From Onthophagus taurus (lineage: Eukaryota; Arthropoda; Insecta; Coleoptera; Scarabaeidae): 64,000 nucleotides of DNA. Shown here one piece after another: positions 46,201 to 57,881 of the stretch. The stretch lies in contig NC_091976.1 in NCBI RefSeq assembly GCF_036711975.1, positions 20,460,001 through 20,524,000 of the forward strand, in the 5' to 3' direction. The notes beneath the pieces are model-generated. The model saw only the letters and a list, made by a program, of their open reading frames with translations. It ran no database searches and was not told where the DNA came from. How positions within the stretch are numbered: position 1 is the stretch's first letter; the number at the start of each line of letters is the position of its first letter. A program made the translations under genes and the position numbers.

Positions 46201-49200
46201 TATTCGTTTCTTTATATCCTCCCTTGCCCCTCCATCTTCCCCAACAATGCTACGAAGGTACATCACTATTTCAACTTATTCCAAGTCCAAAACTACAAAA
46301 TGTATCCTCATCTCCTTCATCTTGCAGTTCTTTTAGCTTTACCTCCTTGTCACAAAATCACTGTGAAAGTCGGCAAATGTCACCTTCAAACTCAAGATCC
46401 TCAAGATTATCTTACCATTACTCATCCCTTTTGTAATCTTTCTCATTAGTCTATCCAATACCAGGAGGAAAAGTATGGGTTATAGAATGTACCTTTGCCT
46501 TACCCCAGAATTTGCCTGGATATATTTCTGACAATACTGATCAGACGGCTTCCATATTTTTCCAGAGTATGTTACATGATTCTTCTTTTTAACGAGTTAA
46601 TGGCCTCAAAGTTGATGAGAGTGAACTCAGCCATTCTGCACTTTGATCAATAATTATGCAGTGTTCCTCAAACGCTTTTGCATGGAGTCCTTAACCCGAT
46701 TCAGGATTATTCTCGAAAGTACTTTACTTGGCACTGACAGAAGAGTGATTCCTCGCCAGATGTTACAATAAGTAGTATCACCTTTCTTTGGTAGTTTTAC
46801 TATTAATCCACGTTTCCAGTATGCAATAACTGGTGTGATAATCCAATCTTGTCTTCACCTAGTGCCTTTCCATTACTGATTTGCTTAAGGGCTGTTTTAA
46901 TTTCATTACGAGTTGGTGCCTTTCTGCTAATGCCAGTATCACTGACTGCTTCATTTCCTTGGATTGCTCTCTCTCTTTTTGTTCTTTCTATTTAAAACCT
47001 CGTAGAAACGTTCTATCCACCTCTTAAGCTGGTCTAAATGTCATCTTCAAACTCAAGGTCCTCAAGTCTATCTTACCATTACTCCTCCCTTCTGTAATCT
47101 TTCTCATTAGTCTATCCAATACCAGGAGGAAAAGTATGGGTTATAGAATGGACCTTTGTCTTACCCCAGAATTTCCCTGGATATATCTCCCTGATAATAC
47201 TAATGATCTCAAGAGGGATTCCATATTTTTCCAGAATATGCCACATGATTCTTCTGTTTAATGAGTTAATGGCCTCCTCAAAGTCGATGAAAGTCAACTC
47301 AGCCATTCTGCGCTTTGATCAATAATTATGCAGAGTGTTTCTCAACGCTGTTACAATAAGTGGTATCCCCTTTCTTTGGTAGTTTTACTATTAATCCATC
47401 TTTCCAGTATCCAGCAACTGGTGTGATAATCCAATCTTTGACTGATTTAATTTCATTACGTGTTGGTGTTTTTCTGCTAATGCCCCAGTATCACTGACTG
47501 CTTCATTTACTTAGATTGTTCCCTCTCTTTTTTGTTGTTTCTATTTAGAACCTCGGAGAAAAGTTCTATCCACCTCTTAAGCTGGTCTAAATGTCATTTT
47601 CAAACTGAAGGTTCTCAAGTCTATCTTACCATTACTCCTCCATCTTGTAATCTTTCTCATTACTCTATCCAATACCAGGAGGAATAGTATGGGTGATAGA
47701 ATGTACCTTTGCTTACCCCAGAATTTGCCTGGATATATCTCCCTGACAATAAGATGATCTCAAAGTCGATGAAAGTCAACTCAACCATTCTGCGCTTTGA
47801 TCAGTAATTATGCAGAGTGTTCCTCAACGCTGTTACACGGAGTCCTTAACCCGATTCAGGATTATCCTCGGCAGTACTTTGCTTGGCACTGACACAAAAG
47901 TGATGCTTCACTAGTTGTTACAATAAGTGGTATCCCCTTTCTTTGGTAGTTTTATTATTAATCCATGTTTCCAGTAGCGGGTGTAATAATCCAATCTTAT
48001 CTGCACTTGGTGCCTTTCCATTACTGATCTGGTTAAGGGCTGTTTTAATTTCATTAGCAGTTGGCACCTTTCTGCTAATGTCACTATCACTGACTGCTTA
48101 ATTTCTTTAGATTGCTCTCTCTCTTTCTTGTTCTTACTATTTTGAATCTCGTAGAAATGTTCTATCCACCTCTTAAGTTGGTCTTCTTGTATTGTAAACA
48201 GTTGTTCCTTACCTCTTATTAAATGAAGACTGCATTTTTGTAATGCTATAAAGTTCCTTGGTGTCAGCTCTTGCTGCAGCAATCTTTGCCAAATGTGTTC
48301 AGGGTTTCCCAATCTTGGCCCACTTCGAAGACGTTTGTCGCCCCAAGTATTACAAACAGTACTTATAGCCGAGATTATTTTCTCCATAAACTTCAAGCAG
48401 GGTAGACTTGTAAAACTTCGAAATCTTGATCTAGATGATCAGTGCCCCTATACTTTGCTTGTGCTTTTTACTTTTTGAATCGATTCTGCACAAAACTTAA
48501 TATAAATCTAATTAAAATGGTTATTATCTAGTAGTTTCTATAAAGTAATTTTTTAAGTATAAATCATCAATATTTTTAGGGTAAAAAAGCTGGCTATTTT
48601 ATGCCAATACATGAAGGTGCACCATCTTCAGACCAATACGAAGGTGCCACTGTAATTGAACCAAAACGTGGTTACTACAAAGATCCAATTGCTACGCTCG
48701 ATTTTAGTTCTTTATATCCAAGTATTATGATTGCACATAATTTATGTTATACAACGTTGTTAAGAAAGAATATGAAAGACAGATTGGGGTAATTTCTTCA
48801 ATTAAGAATTTTTTAATTTATTTTCAAACCAATTTTAGATTAACTCCTGATAAAATAACGACTACACCAAACGAACACATGTTTGTTAAAACTTCGGTTC
48901 GTAAAGGCTTATTGCCAGAAATTTTGGAACAATTATTAACTGCCAGAAAGAAAGCTAAAGCAATGTTGAAAGATGAAAAAGATCCTGTGATGAGAGCTGT
49001 TTTAGATGGTCGTCAATTAGCTTTGAAAATCTCTGCAAATTCGGTTTATGGATTTACTGGAGCTCAAAATGGGAAATTACCTTGTTTAGAAATATCTGGG
49101 GTATTTTCTTTACCTTTTCTTCAAGAAAATATGATTTATTATATTATAATTTCAGAGTGTAACAGCTTATGGAAGATCGATGATTCATCAAACGAAAGAA

Positions 49201-50471
49201 GAGGTGGAACAACATTATTGTTTGAAAAATAATTTTCATGCTGACGCTGAAGTTATTTACGGCGATACAGATTCTGTTATGGTTAACTTTAAAGTAAAAA
49301 CATTAGAAGAAGCTATGGAATTAGGAAGACAAGCAGCTGAACATATCAGCGAAAAGTTTATTAAACCCATCAAATTAGAATTTGAAAAAGTATTTTTTAT
49401 GTTTCATTAATTCTTTTAATAAACCAATTTTTTTAGGTGTATTACCCATATTTATTAATAAATAAAAAAAGATACGCTGGTTTGTATTTTACAAGACCAG
49501 ATAAATATGATAAAATGGACTGTAAAGGTATAGAAACAGTAAGAAGGGATAATTGCACTTTAGTTGTAGATGTTATCAATACATGCCTTCAAAAATTGCT
49601 TATACACAAGTAACATCAACAAATTATATTTTAAATCTATATGATTAAAAACATCTTTTTAGAGATCCTGAAGGAGCTATCGCTTATGTAAAACAAATTA
49701 TTAGTAATCTATTGCAAAATAACGTTGATATTTCACAATTAGTAATCACCAAAGAACTTACAAAAGAAGACTACGCAGCGAAGCAAGCTCATGTTGAGTT
49801 AGCAAAAAAAATAACAAAAAGAGATCCAGGAAATGCCCCAAAATTAGGAGATCGAATTCCTTACGTTATCATAGCAGCAGCAAAAAATACCCCAGCGTTT
49901 CAAAAAGCTGAAGTAAAAAAGTTATTTTTATTTTTAATAATATCTAACTTTCTTTACTTTTTAGGACCCAATTTATGTTTTAGAAAATAGTATTCCAATC
50001 GACACCGTTTATTACTTAGAAAATCAACTTTCAAAACCTCTCATAAGAATTTTCGAACCCATTTTAGGCCCAAACGCCGAATCGGATCTCTTAAGAGGCG
50101 AACACACGCGAAAAAAGACTGTTGTTACATCAAAAGTGAGCGCATTAGCAAGATTCACCGAGAAAAAAGAGACTTGCCTTGGTTGTCGAACCGTTTTAAA
50201 AGGCGATTATGAAAAGGAAGCTTTGTGCCAATATTGTAAACCCAAAGAAATGTCTTTGTATATTAATGAATTGGAGCAGCACCGACAGTTAGAGAGTCGC
50301 TTTTCCGCTTTATATACAGAATGTCAACGTTGTCAGGGTTCTTTACATGAAGAAGTACTTTGTACAAATCGAGATTGTCCTATTTTTTATATTCGTAAAA
50401 AAGTTCAAATGGAATTAGAGACTACTGAAAAGAAAATTTGTCGTTTTGGTGTATTAGAGGAGGATTTTTAA
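43295..50471 (+). CDS. PolD1: DNA polymerase delta catalytic subunit (1046 aa)
   Basis: Exons 43295-43332, 43388-43652, 43707-44909, 48580-48788, 48839-49100, 49156-49389, 49437-49609, 49663-49912, 49965-50471 total 3141 nt (1046 aa), all junctions in phase. It has every family-B motif in order: exonuclease I ([11 protein letters not shown]), II ([15 protein letters not shown]) and III ([10 protein letters not shown]), then polymerase A ([11 protein letters not shown]), B ([13 protein letters not shown]) and C (YGDTDSV). The C-terminal cysteine clusters [10 protein letters not shown]...CQYC and [10 protein letters not shown]...CPIFY are intact; the second binds an iron-sulphur cluster and the accessory subunits. 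It synthesises the lagging strand and proofreads. The N-terminus is about 60 aa shorter than in vertebrates. One 3.7-kb intron (44910-48579) holds RTE debris; the other introns are 46-55 bp. AATAAA lies at 50510. Confidence 0.95.
45038..45290 (-). mobile_element. RTE-like C-terminal tail fragment
   Basis: Minus-strand [20 protein letters not shown] then [20 protein letters not shown] matches the 'GRPK.TW.R...W....ALCS' end of RTE-type proteins. It is the 3'-most coding part of an element and is detached from the larger RTE block at 45.9-48.4 kb. Confidence 0.65.
45415..45885. repeat. Fold-back inverted repeat with an extra direct copy
   Basis: About 45535-45625 is the imperfect reverse complement of about 45785-45885 (shared core TGAAATCATNGCTCAAAAT, then AAGAATAAT and GGAACT). 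A third, directly oriented and poorer copy starts at about 45415. The arms could form a hairpin of about 95 bp with a loop of about 160 bp. No ORF is present. Confidence 0.7.
45900..48400 (-). mobile_element. RTE-like retrotransposon relic with a triplicated RT segment
   Basis: Minus strand, from high coordinate: a linker before the RT (48396-47911: [20 protein letters not shown], then [19 protein letters not shown]), then RT segments. One, at 47306-47112, reads [20 protein letters not shown] (decayed 'DFEKAFDS') and [15 protein letters not shown]. At 46122-45922 comes the C-terminal [20 protein letters not shown] then IGHTLRKP. The RT-coding portion occurs three times in direct orientation. 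It fills most of a POLD1 intron and is inactive. Confidence 0.8.
46375..48186. repeat. Three direct tandem copies of an RT-derived segment
   Basis: Copies begin at about 46375, 47036 and 47588, each with AAATGTCA(C/T)(C/T)TTCAAACT, giving units of about 661, 552 and 600 bp. Shared landmarks recur in each (CTATCCAATACCAGGAGGAA; GGATATAT(T/C)TC; TTGGTAGTTTTA). Copy two lacks about 100 bp present in copies one and three. Copy three runs on into unique upstream RTE sequence, so the array arose by tandem duplication after insertion. Confidence 0.85.
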
Positions 50472-51004
50472 TTAATCCTAATGTTTATTTTAATTAAACT
50501 TAATGTTATAATAAAAAAAATCGCTGTTTTCTTTATTTTAAATATAAGTTCCTGATGAAGTCTCACTATGCACTTGTAATGTTCCAAAAAGATGAATAGA
50601 ATTGAAGTCAGGATTTTTTGTGTATAGAAACAATTATTGTTAATTTTGAAATGTTTTTTTTAATACTCATGTAAGTTATTACAAAAATGTAGTGTGAAAC
50701 TCGCTTCATGCTCCAATCTCAAACAAAAAAAAAATCTATACACCAAGGCAAAGACAAGAAGATGTGAAGAAATAACAGATTTGGAATGAACGAAATTATA
50801 TGAAAAAACATTTAAAAAATAAATACACTAAAATACATTTTTATATATTCAAAATAAATCTGTAACTTTATCTCGTTTTTCTTGTGTTAAAAACTAAGCC
50901 TTTTTAAAAGAATTTTGCACATAAATTATTATTAGGTAGAATTATTACGACTGGAAAAAAGTTCAATTAAACAAGGACTAGAACATAATTTAAAAGATGC
51001 TGTG
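50472..51004. other. Convergent 3' region of POLD1 and ARL1
   Basis: POLD1 polyA signal AATAAA at 50510-50515. The rest probably contains the ARL1 3' UTR on the minus strand. No other gene seen. Confidence 0.55.
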
Positions 51005-51661
51005 TTATTTTTTATTTTGCAATGCGTTCGCCAGCCAATCCATCGCTTGGTCCAAACCTTCACCTTTTGTAGCAGACGTCTTAAAAATTTGGAATGTCCT
51101 ATTTTTTAATGCTTCTAGCCCTAACGCTTGGTGTACTTCCGCTACTGTCATACATCCAGCCATATCTTGTTTATTTGCTAATACAACTAAAATTGCATCC
51201 GATAACTCCTCTTCCTAAAATCCAATATAATAATTACATAAAGTACAAAAATATTGATTTAATATTACCCTTAACATATGAAATAATTCTTCTTTTGAAA
51301 TTCCTATTCTTTCTTTATCAGCAGAATCAACAACGTAAATAATTGCGTCTGTATTACTATAGTAACACCTCCAATACGGTCTGATACTCGTTTGTCCACC
51401 TAAATCCCAAACTTGAAACTTTAAGTTTTTATATTGGACTTGCTCAACATTAAATCCTATTGTGGGAATAGTCGTAACTACTTCCCCAACTTGAAGTCTG
51501 TATAAAATGGTCGTTTTTCCAGCCCCATCGAGGCCTAGAATTAATATTCTCATCTCCCTGGCTCCAAGAAGTCCACGAAAATAACTCCATAGTCCGCCTA
51601 CAAAGTTAACATAACCTTTAATTATCAGATTAATGTGTATATTACGAAATCGGTTACCCAT
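51005..51661 (-). CDS. Arl1: ADP-ribosylation factor-like GTPase ARL1 (180 aa)
   Basis: Coding exons 51661-51658 (only ATGG), 51597-51269 and 51214-51005 total 543 nt, exactly the usual 180 aa. Skipping the 60-bp first intron gives [20 protein letters not shown], the expected ARL1 N-terminus with Gly2 for myristoylation; reading through gives an unlikely insertion. GTPase motifs: GLDGAGKT (P-loop), IPTIGFNVE (switch 1), [13 protein letters not shown] (switch 2), NKQD, and [11 protein letters not shown]1 acts at the trans-Golgi, where it recruits GRIP-domain golgins. Highly conserved sequence leaves little doubt. Confidence 0.95.
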
Positions 51662-52259
51662 TTTAATTCCGTTGTAAAACTAGGATACGTCCGTTATTTG
51701 ATCGTTTCGCTTCGAATTTCCTTTAATTCGATTTCATCGTTTTGGGTAAAACCGCTTCTCGAATAACATTTAACCGAAATTGACGTGTACAGTTGTAGCT
51801 GTCATTTTTTTATTACCAACTGTTAATTGTGAAAATTACTATGTGTAGATAATTCACTAAAATTTAATAATTATTGTTTAATTTTTTAAATAGTTTATTA
51901 TTTAATAATGGCAAAATATTTATTATTTTCATATAAAGTGTTAGTTTACATACTTTATAATCGACTAACAACATACTGTGTTGTTGGCTTTTTTGACACC
52001 CACTTATTTATAAATTTTAAAAGTGCCTATGATAGTGTAGAGTGTAGATAAAAGGTTAAATGTATTTAATAAAATTAGTAAAAGTAACACTCTTACAAAT
52101 TGAGTGTAAAGTGAAGGTCCAAAATAATTTATCAAGATCCTTTCAGACAGGTATGAGGATCACCAAGGAGATACCCTATCATGCCTACTATCGCTCTGGA
52201 GTAGGCTGTAAGAGAATCAGGTATAGCAAATACGGCAGTGTTTCTTAATAATTAATAGG
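51662..52259. other. ARL1 upstream region
   Basis: Contains the ARL1 5' UTR and promoter near 51662-51830, then AT-rich sequence with one short ORF (52060-52248) without motifs. Confidence 0.4.
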
Positions 52260-53060
52260 ATGGTTGATGTTGCTTCTTCCTAACAAGATTTATAATGTTT
52301 GGATAACTTTCTGATAAAGCACATCATAAGTCATGCTCTATGCTGACTCGATTCCTCAATTTTGTTTTGATAGAAACCAAAGTTGAAAATCCGATCTCAC
52401 TTAAAGCCTTGTTAGCTAAAATACAATATTCGCTCCGCATTTTTGTCCAAAACGTAACTAGGTCACAACTTTGGAATTCCACCTTTGAGGTGCTGCCTTC
52501 GCGTAGTTTGAGAAACTGAACTTTAGCTGAAACATCTTCATCTTTCAAGATTTCTTCATCTGTAGAAAATGGTCTCAGTATCCAAGATGAAGTTTCTCTA
52601 TATCCGGGAAATATAGGTTCAACGAATTTATCAAAGAAGTTAGGTGCTGAACTATGGAATTAGTGAAATAGTATATTTCTTCGTTGTATGCGATTAATGT
52701 TTCGGACAAGTGCGTGAACATGGATATGTCACCAATTTGAACTCTACGTTTGCGGTTAGAAAATTTGAAGTTAGCGTCTTAACACATTAAGGACAGCAGA
52801 GAAATCAGTAAGACAGTAAGCCAAGTTAACAGCCAAGACATATCGGGGTATCATGCAGTGATAAGTGAAGCATTTTGGGGTAACTTGTTTCACTAATGTT
52901 TGAAAACCAGAACGAACACCCATCATGGAACGCGCACCGTTAGTACACATGCTAATTAACGATGACCACTTCAGATCCTTTTCTTCAATAAACTGTTTTA
53001 GAGAGAAAAATACATCTTCATCGCACGTAGCGGTGGGTAGCTATTTAGAAAAAAAAATCT
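52260..53060 (-). mobile_element. hAT-like (ZBED5/FAM200 type) transposase relic
   Basis: The minus-strand ORF 52548-52324 reads DLVTFWTKMRSEYCILANKA and IGFSTLVSIKTKLRNRVSIE, the C-terminal dimerisation block of this hAT branch. Further upstream (about 52830-52940) comes VRSGFQTLVKQVTPKCFTYH then CMIPRYVLAVN, the 'H.M.HR.AL' block. Frames are disrupted and both termini are undefined. The piggyBac that follows begins within about 15 bp. Confidence 0.65.
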
Positions 53061-53075
53061 TTAACACGATCATCT

Positions 53076-55400
53076 TTAACCCTTCGTTAATCACCTATAG
53101 GTTAACGACACCTATGGGTTACTACATCGTATGGATTACAAAAATTAGTTAAGGTATAACGCTGTATCTCCGTGACATCTCAGAATGCTCCGTTAGTTAT
53201 CTTGTCACGAATTCATACATAGAAATTCACACTAGTTTCTCATGAATCGGGGGATTTACCGGTCAGTTGAGCCGGACTGTTTTATTTTTTTAATTTATTG
53301 TACGATAATTACGTAAACTTCCTTATTTTAAGATATAAATGGATAAAAACAGTAGTGCTTGAATAAAAATTATGATAAAATGAATAAATATAGCAGCAAA
53401 GTGAATATAAATAGTAGTGAAACGAATAACTCTAAATATATTGACGAGATTCATCGTATTACTTTTGAACATGATCTTATAAATGTAGTGCCCGAAGAAA
53501 ACTTCGAAGATTCAGAAGAGGATAATTTAGAAACCAGATGCGTTGATTCGGATACTGACCATGATATCGACGAAATAGACATAGAAGCTTTAGAAGCCGA
53601 AGAAAATAAAAAAAAGTGATAACTTTTATAGTGGTAAGTAAAAGTTAGAATTTTTTAGTTTTTCTTGGTAAGTCCGGTTCATCTTTGCCATAGGGAGAGA
53701 TGGTACTCAATGGAGGAAGACACCATGGAAGAATACACGAGCACTCTCACATAATATATTAGTCAAATCATCCGGGCGCGTTGCTTCAGTAATAAGATAC
53801 GCAAAAAACGAAATCGCCTGTTGGTGACTGTTTTTCGACGATGAAATAGTAAATTTTGTAGTACAAAATACGAATATTTACATAAATAGTATCAAGGAAA
53901 AGTTTCTCCGTGATATAGATTGTAAAGAAACCGATCGTATAGATATTGAAGCTTTTCTGGGTCTTTTATGCTTGGCAGGAGTATTTCGAGGCAGTCATCA
54001 AAGCCTTGGTGATTTTTGGTGGCTTTGGAAAAGAAATATTCCGTATGGTGATGTCTAAAACAAGGTTTAGATTTCTTCTAAGATGTATTCGTTTTGATGA
54101 AAAAGCAACCCAATCTCAAAGGAGTACAACAGATAAATTAGCTGCTATAAGAAAAATATTCACTCCTTTTGTGGAAAATTGTAAGTCTTGTTACCGCCCT
54201 GGAGAAAATGTAACTGTCGATGAAATGCTTCCAGCATTTCGAGGACGATGTGGATTTAGACAATACATTCCTTCCAAAGCCAAGTAAATATGGAATCAAA
54301 ATCTTTTGTCTTAAGCGATGCTAAGGTATTTTATACTTATAATATGGAAATTTATTGCGGTCAGCAACGTGAAGGGCCCTATAAACAGAACAATTCTGCT
54401 AACAGTGTAGTACTTATGGCAGAACCAATATTGGAAACTGGTAGAAATATTACCGTCGATAACTAGTTCACCAGTTTAAAACGTGTGAAGGAATTAGAGA
54501 AAAATAAATTATCTTATGTTGACACCGTACGAAAAAACAAACAGGAAATTCCTTCCGCTTTCGTTTTACCAAAAAATGGGAACCAATATGATAGTCTTTT
54601 TGGATATAGCAAAAAAGAGACATTAGTATCGTATGTACCAAGAAAAGGCAGAATCGTTGTATTACTGTCAAGCTATCATACATCAAGTACTGCAATATCA
54701 ACAGAAACAAGAAAAATCTCAGAAATAATACAATTTTATAATAACACAAAATCACGGGTGGACGTTGTTGATAAATTGTGTGCTACCTATAACACAGCAC
54801 GATCTACACGAAGATAGCCAATATTTTACCACTTATTGAATGTGGCTGGCATTAACTCTGGATTAATATTTATCGAGAATAAGATAAATTATGTGCCTAG
54901 ACGAGCTTACTTGAAAAGCCTTGCCTTGGCTTTAGCAACTCTTCATCTTGCAAGAAGATCTATTATGAAAACTTTACCTCGAAACTTACAAGTGTCTTTG
55001 GAGAAGTATAAGCCCCCAACACCAGCAAACGATAGGACAACTTCAAGTAAAAGAAAACACTGTGAACCTTGCTATAAAAATACCAAAGAACAATGTAAAA
55101 TACAGTTCTCATGCGAAAAATATAATAAATCATTGTGCCTTCGACTACATACGAAAAAAGTTTGCTTGGAGTGTCTCATAAGCCAAACAAACGAAGATGA
55201 TAAAGAGGATGATTTTTAAATTAATCCTTTTTTATTTTATATTATAGATATAAATATATTATAAATTAATTTGTTAAACATAGTAACATTTATAAAGCAT
55301 AAACATTATGTTTTCATGAATGTTTATTTTGTTCGCCTTTTTGATTTTGAACAGAATTGTGAACTAATTATATTGTGGGTAAACGTAATGGGTAGTCTAT
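53076..55400 (+). mobile_element. piggyBac element with a nearly full-length, broken transposase
   Basis: The left end is TTAA (53076) followed by CCCTTCGTTAATCACCTATA. The right end is not certain; decayed end-like sequence lies near 55375-55400. The transposase runs through four ORFs. 53359-53619 is acidic, and 53946-54287 has TRFRFLLRCIRFDEKATQSQ and [20 protein letters not shown] (catalytic Asp region). 54485-54817 has FYNNTKSRVDVVDKLCATYN (third catalytic Asp block), and 54836-55219 is the C-terminal Cys-rich zinc-binding domain (KRKHCEPCYKNTKEQCKIQF then CEKYNKSLCLRLHTKKVC). Only a few stops and shifts separate them, so it is younger than the copy at 9.2-12.5 kb. Confidence 0.85.
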
Positions 55401-55599
55401 AACATACCCAGGTGACCAGGTGAAAGAAAGTCTAAAAATGCTGGGAGTTAGAAACTGAAAGGCCAAGGCACGTGATAGAAGAGAGTGGAAGATGATCCTG
55501 TGGAACTATATTCGGTATTAAACACGATGGAGAAAATGTAGTAAAAGCACGCCAAAATTCTGTTCGCTATGCACAAATAATTACAGCTCAAAGTAGTTC

Positions 55600-56469
55600 A
55601 CAACGGACACAGCGGAAGATATTTGTGTCACGATATCAGAATTACCATTGGTGTATCATGGTGTAATGCATCAACACAGTTACAACAGTGTAGATTGCAC
55701 TGTGAAATTAAATAACAATTTTGCATTTAACAACGTTCTTATTTGATGCTTGTCTCTGTCTAAAGCTGTTGACAGAGTATTGTCATAATAGCCTGCAATC
55801 AAGCAGTATTTTCTAAATCAAGGACAAGACAATTGCGATGTTTTCATTTGGAAATTCATCAAGTCTCAGGAGAATGAATTGGAAAACGATTTAACATCAC
55901 CATCTTTATCCGAACTTTACCTCTATTTCATTGCTCATTGCCTTTCTTTTATGATTGAATCAATCTTATTAACAGAGAAGCAAGACGTCACTGCAACAGA
56001 ACTTCATGATATTATGGTGATGGTTACAAATAAGTTGAAAACTCCATTACAAGACAATTTTTTTAGCAGTCAGGTTCGAGGGGTATCTAAGTCACTTCAA
56101 ACATTACAAATTTATATTTGAGGCTGGAGAAGTTTATGAATGCACTTTGAAATATATTACAAAATATTATGATTTGGAAAATTCTACTTTTAAATATCTG
56201 TCTGCTCTTAATATAAAAAAGAATAATTTAGATTTTGAAAGCATTTTGAAAATTGCCTCAATTTGGAATATAAGAACGCTTTTGTGGAACGAATATTTTC
56301 AATAATGGAATCGAATAAATTCAGAAATCGCTTTACTTTGATATGTAAGTATAAAATAAGAAACTTTGATATGGACTGTGACAAATTCTATCAATATTTA
56401 AAATTTCCAGAACAAAAACAAGTAGTGAAAAGTGCACAAAGTGACAAGAAATATAAGTTTAGAAAATGA
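55600..56469 (+). mobile_element. hAT-like transposase C-terminal relic
   Basis: Plus-strand pieces end with LEYKNAFVERIFSIMESNKF then RNRF and IRNFDMDCDKFYQYLK (56250-56410), resembling the hAT dimerisation motif 'SVERVFS.M...W...RNR'. The upstream ORF 55879-56121 may be part of the same protein. No termini found. It lies next to the truncated COQ3 copy. Confidence 0.55.
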
Positions 56470-56900
56470 ATATAACAAGTATTCTAATTTAGGATTTTTG
56501 TCGTTCTTCGTTTTGTACTATACCAATGCTTGTTTTATTTTTGTTTTATACTACCTATGTTTCATAAAAAAACTCGTTGTTATAAAAAAAATAGTTTTTT
56601 GTTATATTTTATAAATAGTTTATATTTATTCACGATGCTATAGTAAATTTTACGGCATTTTTTTTAGGTTTGTTTTATTTTTGTAAGTATTTTCTCCGGT
56701 TTGACAATTCCACCATGTTGGTAATCCTAGATGATAATCCATTTTTATTTAAAACTTATTTTATTTTCATTGCGTGTAATTCATAGAATATGGAAGTGTT
56801 ATGTGTAAAAGAAAAAGATTCTTTTATAAAGTTATAAGAAACACCTTGGATTTTTATTATGCGAAAAGAATCTAAAAATAAAAAAAAAACGAAATGTTAC
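56470..56900. other. Spacer where the last exon of COQ3 copy A would be expected
   Basis: AT-rich. I searched the minus strand for an exon like the last exon of the neighbouring COQ3 copy and saw none. No other gene. Confidence 0.5.
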
Positions 56901-57777
56901 CTAATCTTTAAACTTTACCTGACCTTTTATAAGCATACTTTTTTCAAGAATGGTTTTTAATAAAGACGGCGGAACAAGTTTTTCATATGAGTGTGTCCCA
57001 GGAGGAATAGTTTTAATTCCTTCTAAGAATAAAATCGCGTAAATTCTTGCTAAAAATGTCTTATTTATTGTAGTTATAACCAAAGAACCTCCTGGTTTTA
57101 CTGCTTTTAAAGCTTCAGTAAGAAATTCTTCCACGTTTGGAACATGTTCAACAAGTTCCGATGCTACAAGAACATCAAATTCATTTTTATGTTTATTACA
57201 AAATTCTTCAACAGTCGTGCAAAAATAAGAAAGATTTTTTAAATTTTCATTTTTTGAAGCATGTTCTTTGGCAACTTCGATTAATTCTTCGGCCATATCA
57301 ATTCCTGTAACTTGTAGTTTTAATTTTGACAAAGATTCAGCCAAAATTCCTCCTAAAATAAGTTATTGTTTAAAAACGAATTGAATGAAAATTAATCAAA
57401 AAATACCTCCACATCCAACTTCCAACAACTTAATATCTTGGAAAGATTTTGGAGATGAATCAATTTTTGAATTTTCCATTGCATATTCTATACTTTGTTT
57501 TATAAATGGTATTCGAACTTTATTCATAAATTGAAGAAGCCTCATTGGACCTTTAATATCCCACCAATAAGATGTGAATTTAGAAAAGTGTTGAAGCTCG
57601 TTGTAGTCCACAGTTGAACTTAAAAAAAAATAATTAAATGATTTTTACATAAAATTAATTATGATAAAATTACCTATAATTTGATACATTTAATCGAATT
57701 CTTTTGAATAAAGAATTTAAGGAATGTATTCTTGGAAACATTTCTGAGTAAATTAAGAATGTATTTTTGAGTTGCAT
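56901..57777 (-). CDS. COQ3-like methyltransferase, copy A, lacking the final exon
   Basis: Exons 57777-57674, 57618-57407 and 57352-56901 give 255 aa in phase. A basic leader (FPRIHSLNSLFKRIRLNVSN) could target mitochondria. The start of the SAM-methyltransferase fold is intact: FSKFTSYWWDIKGPMRLLQF, LLEVGCGGGILAESLSKLKL, then LVASELVEHVPNVEEFLTEA. COQ3 O-methylates ubiquinone precursors in the matrix-side CoQ complex. The third exon matches the 414-nt third exon of copy B up to a donor-like GTATGC at 56938. Here translation runs on through it into SMLIKGQVKFKD-stop. The terminal exon is absent from the following 900 bp. It may be a shortened functional paralogue or a decaying duplicate. Confidence 0.8.
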
Positions 57778-57881
57778 AAACTGTTTAATCAAGATAAGCT
57801 ACAATGTAGTGCGGTTATTATGCTAATTTTATATTAATTGTTGTAATTGTTCATTGTCGCTTAATCTTACGATTTATGTTT

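Noticed and set aside
45300-48580. Possible CRISPR or satellite array because of repeated segments
   Set aside because: Units are ~550-660 bp, encode reverse transcriptase and lack short regular repeats; this is a tandemly duplicated retroelement in a eukaryotic intron.
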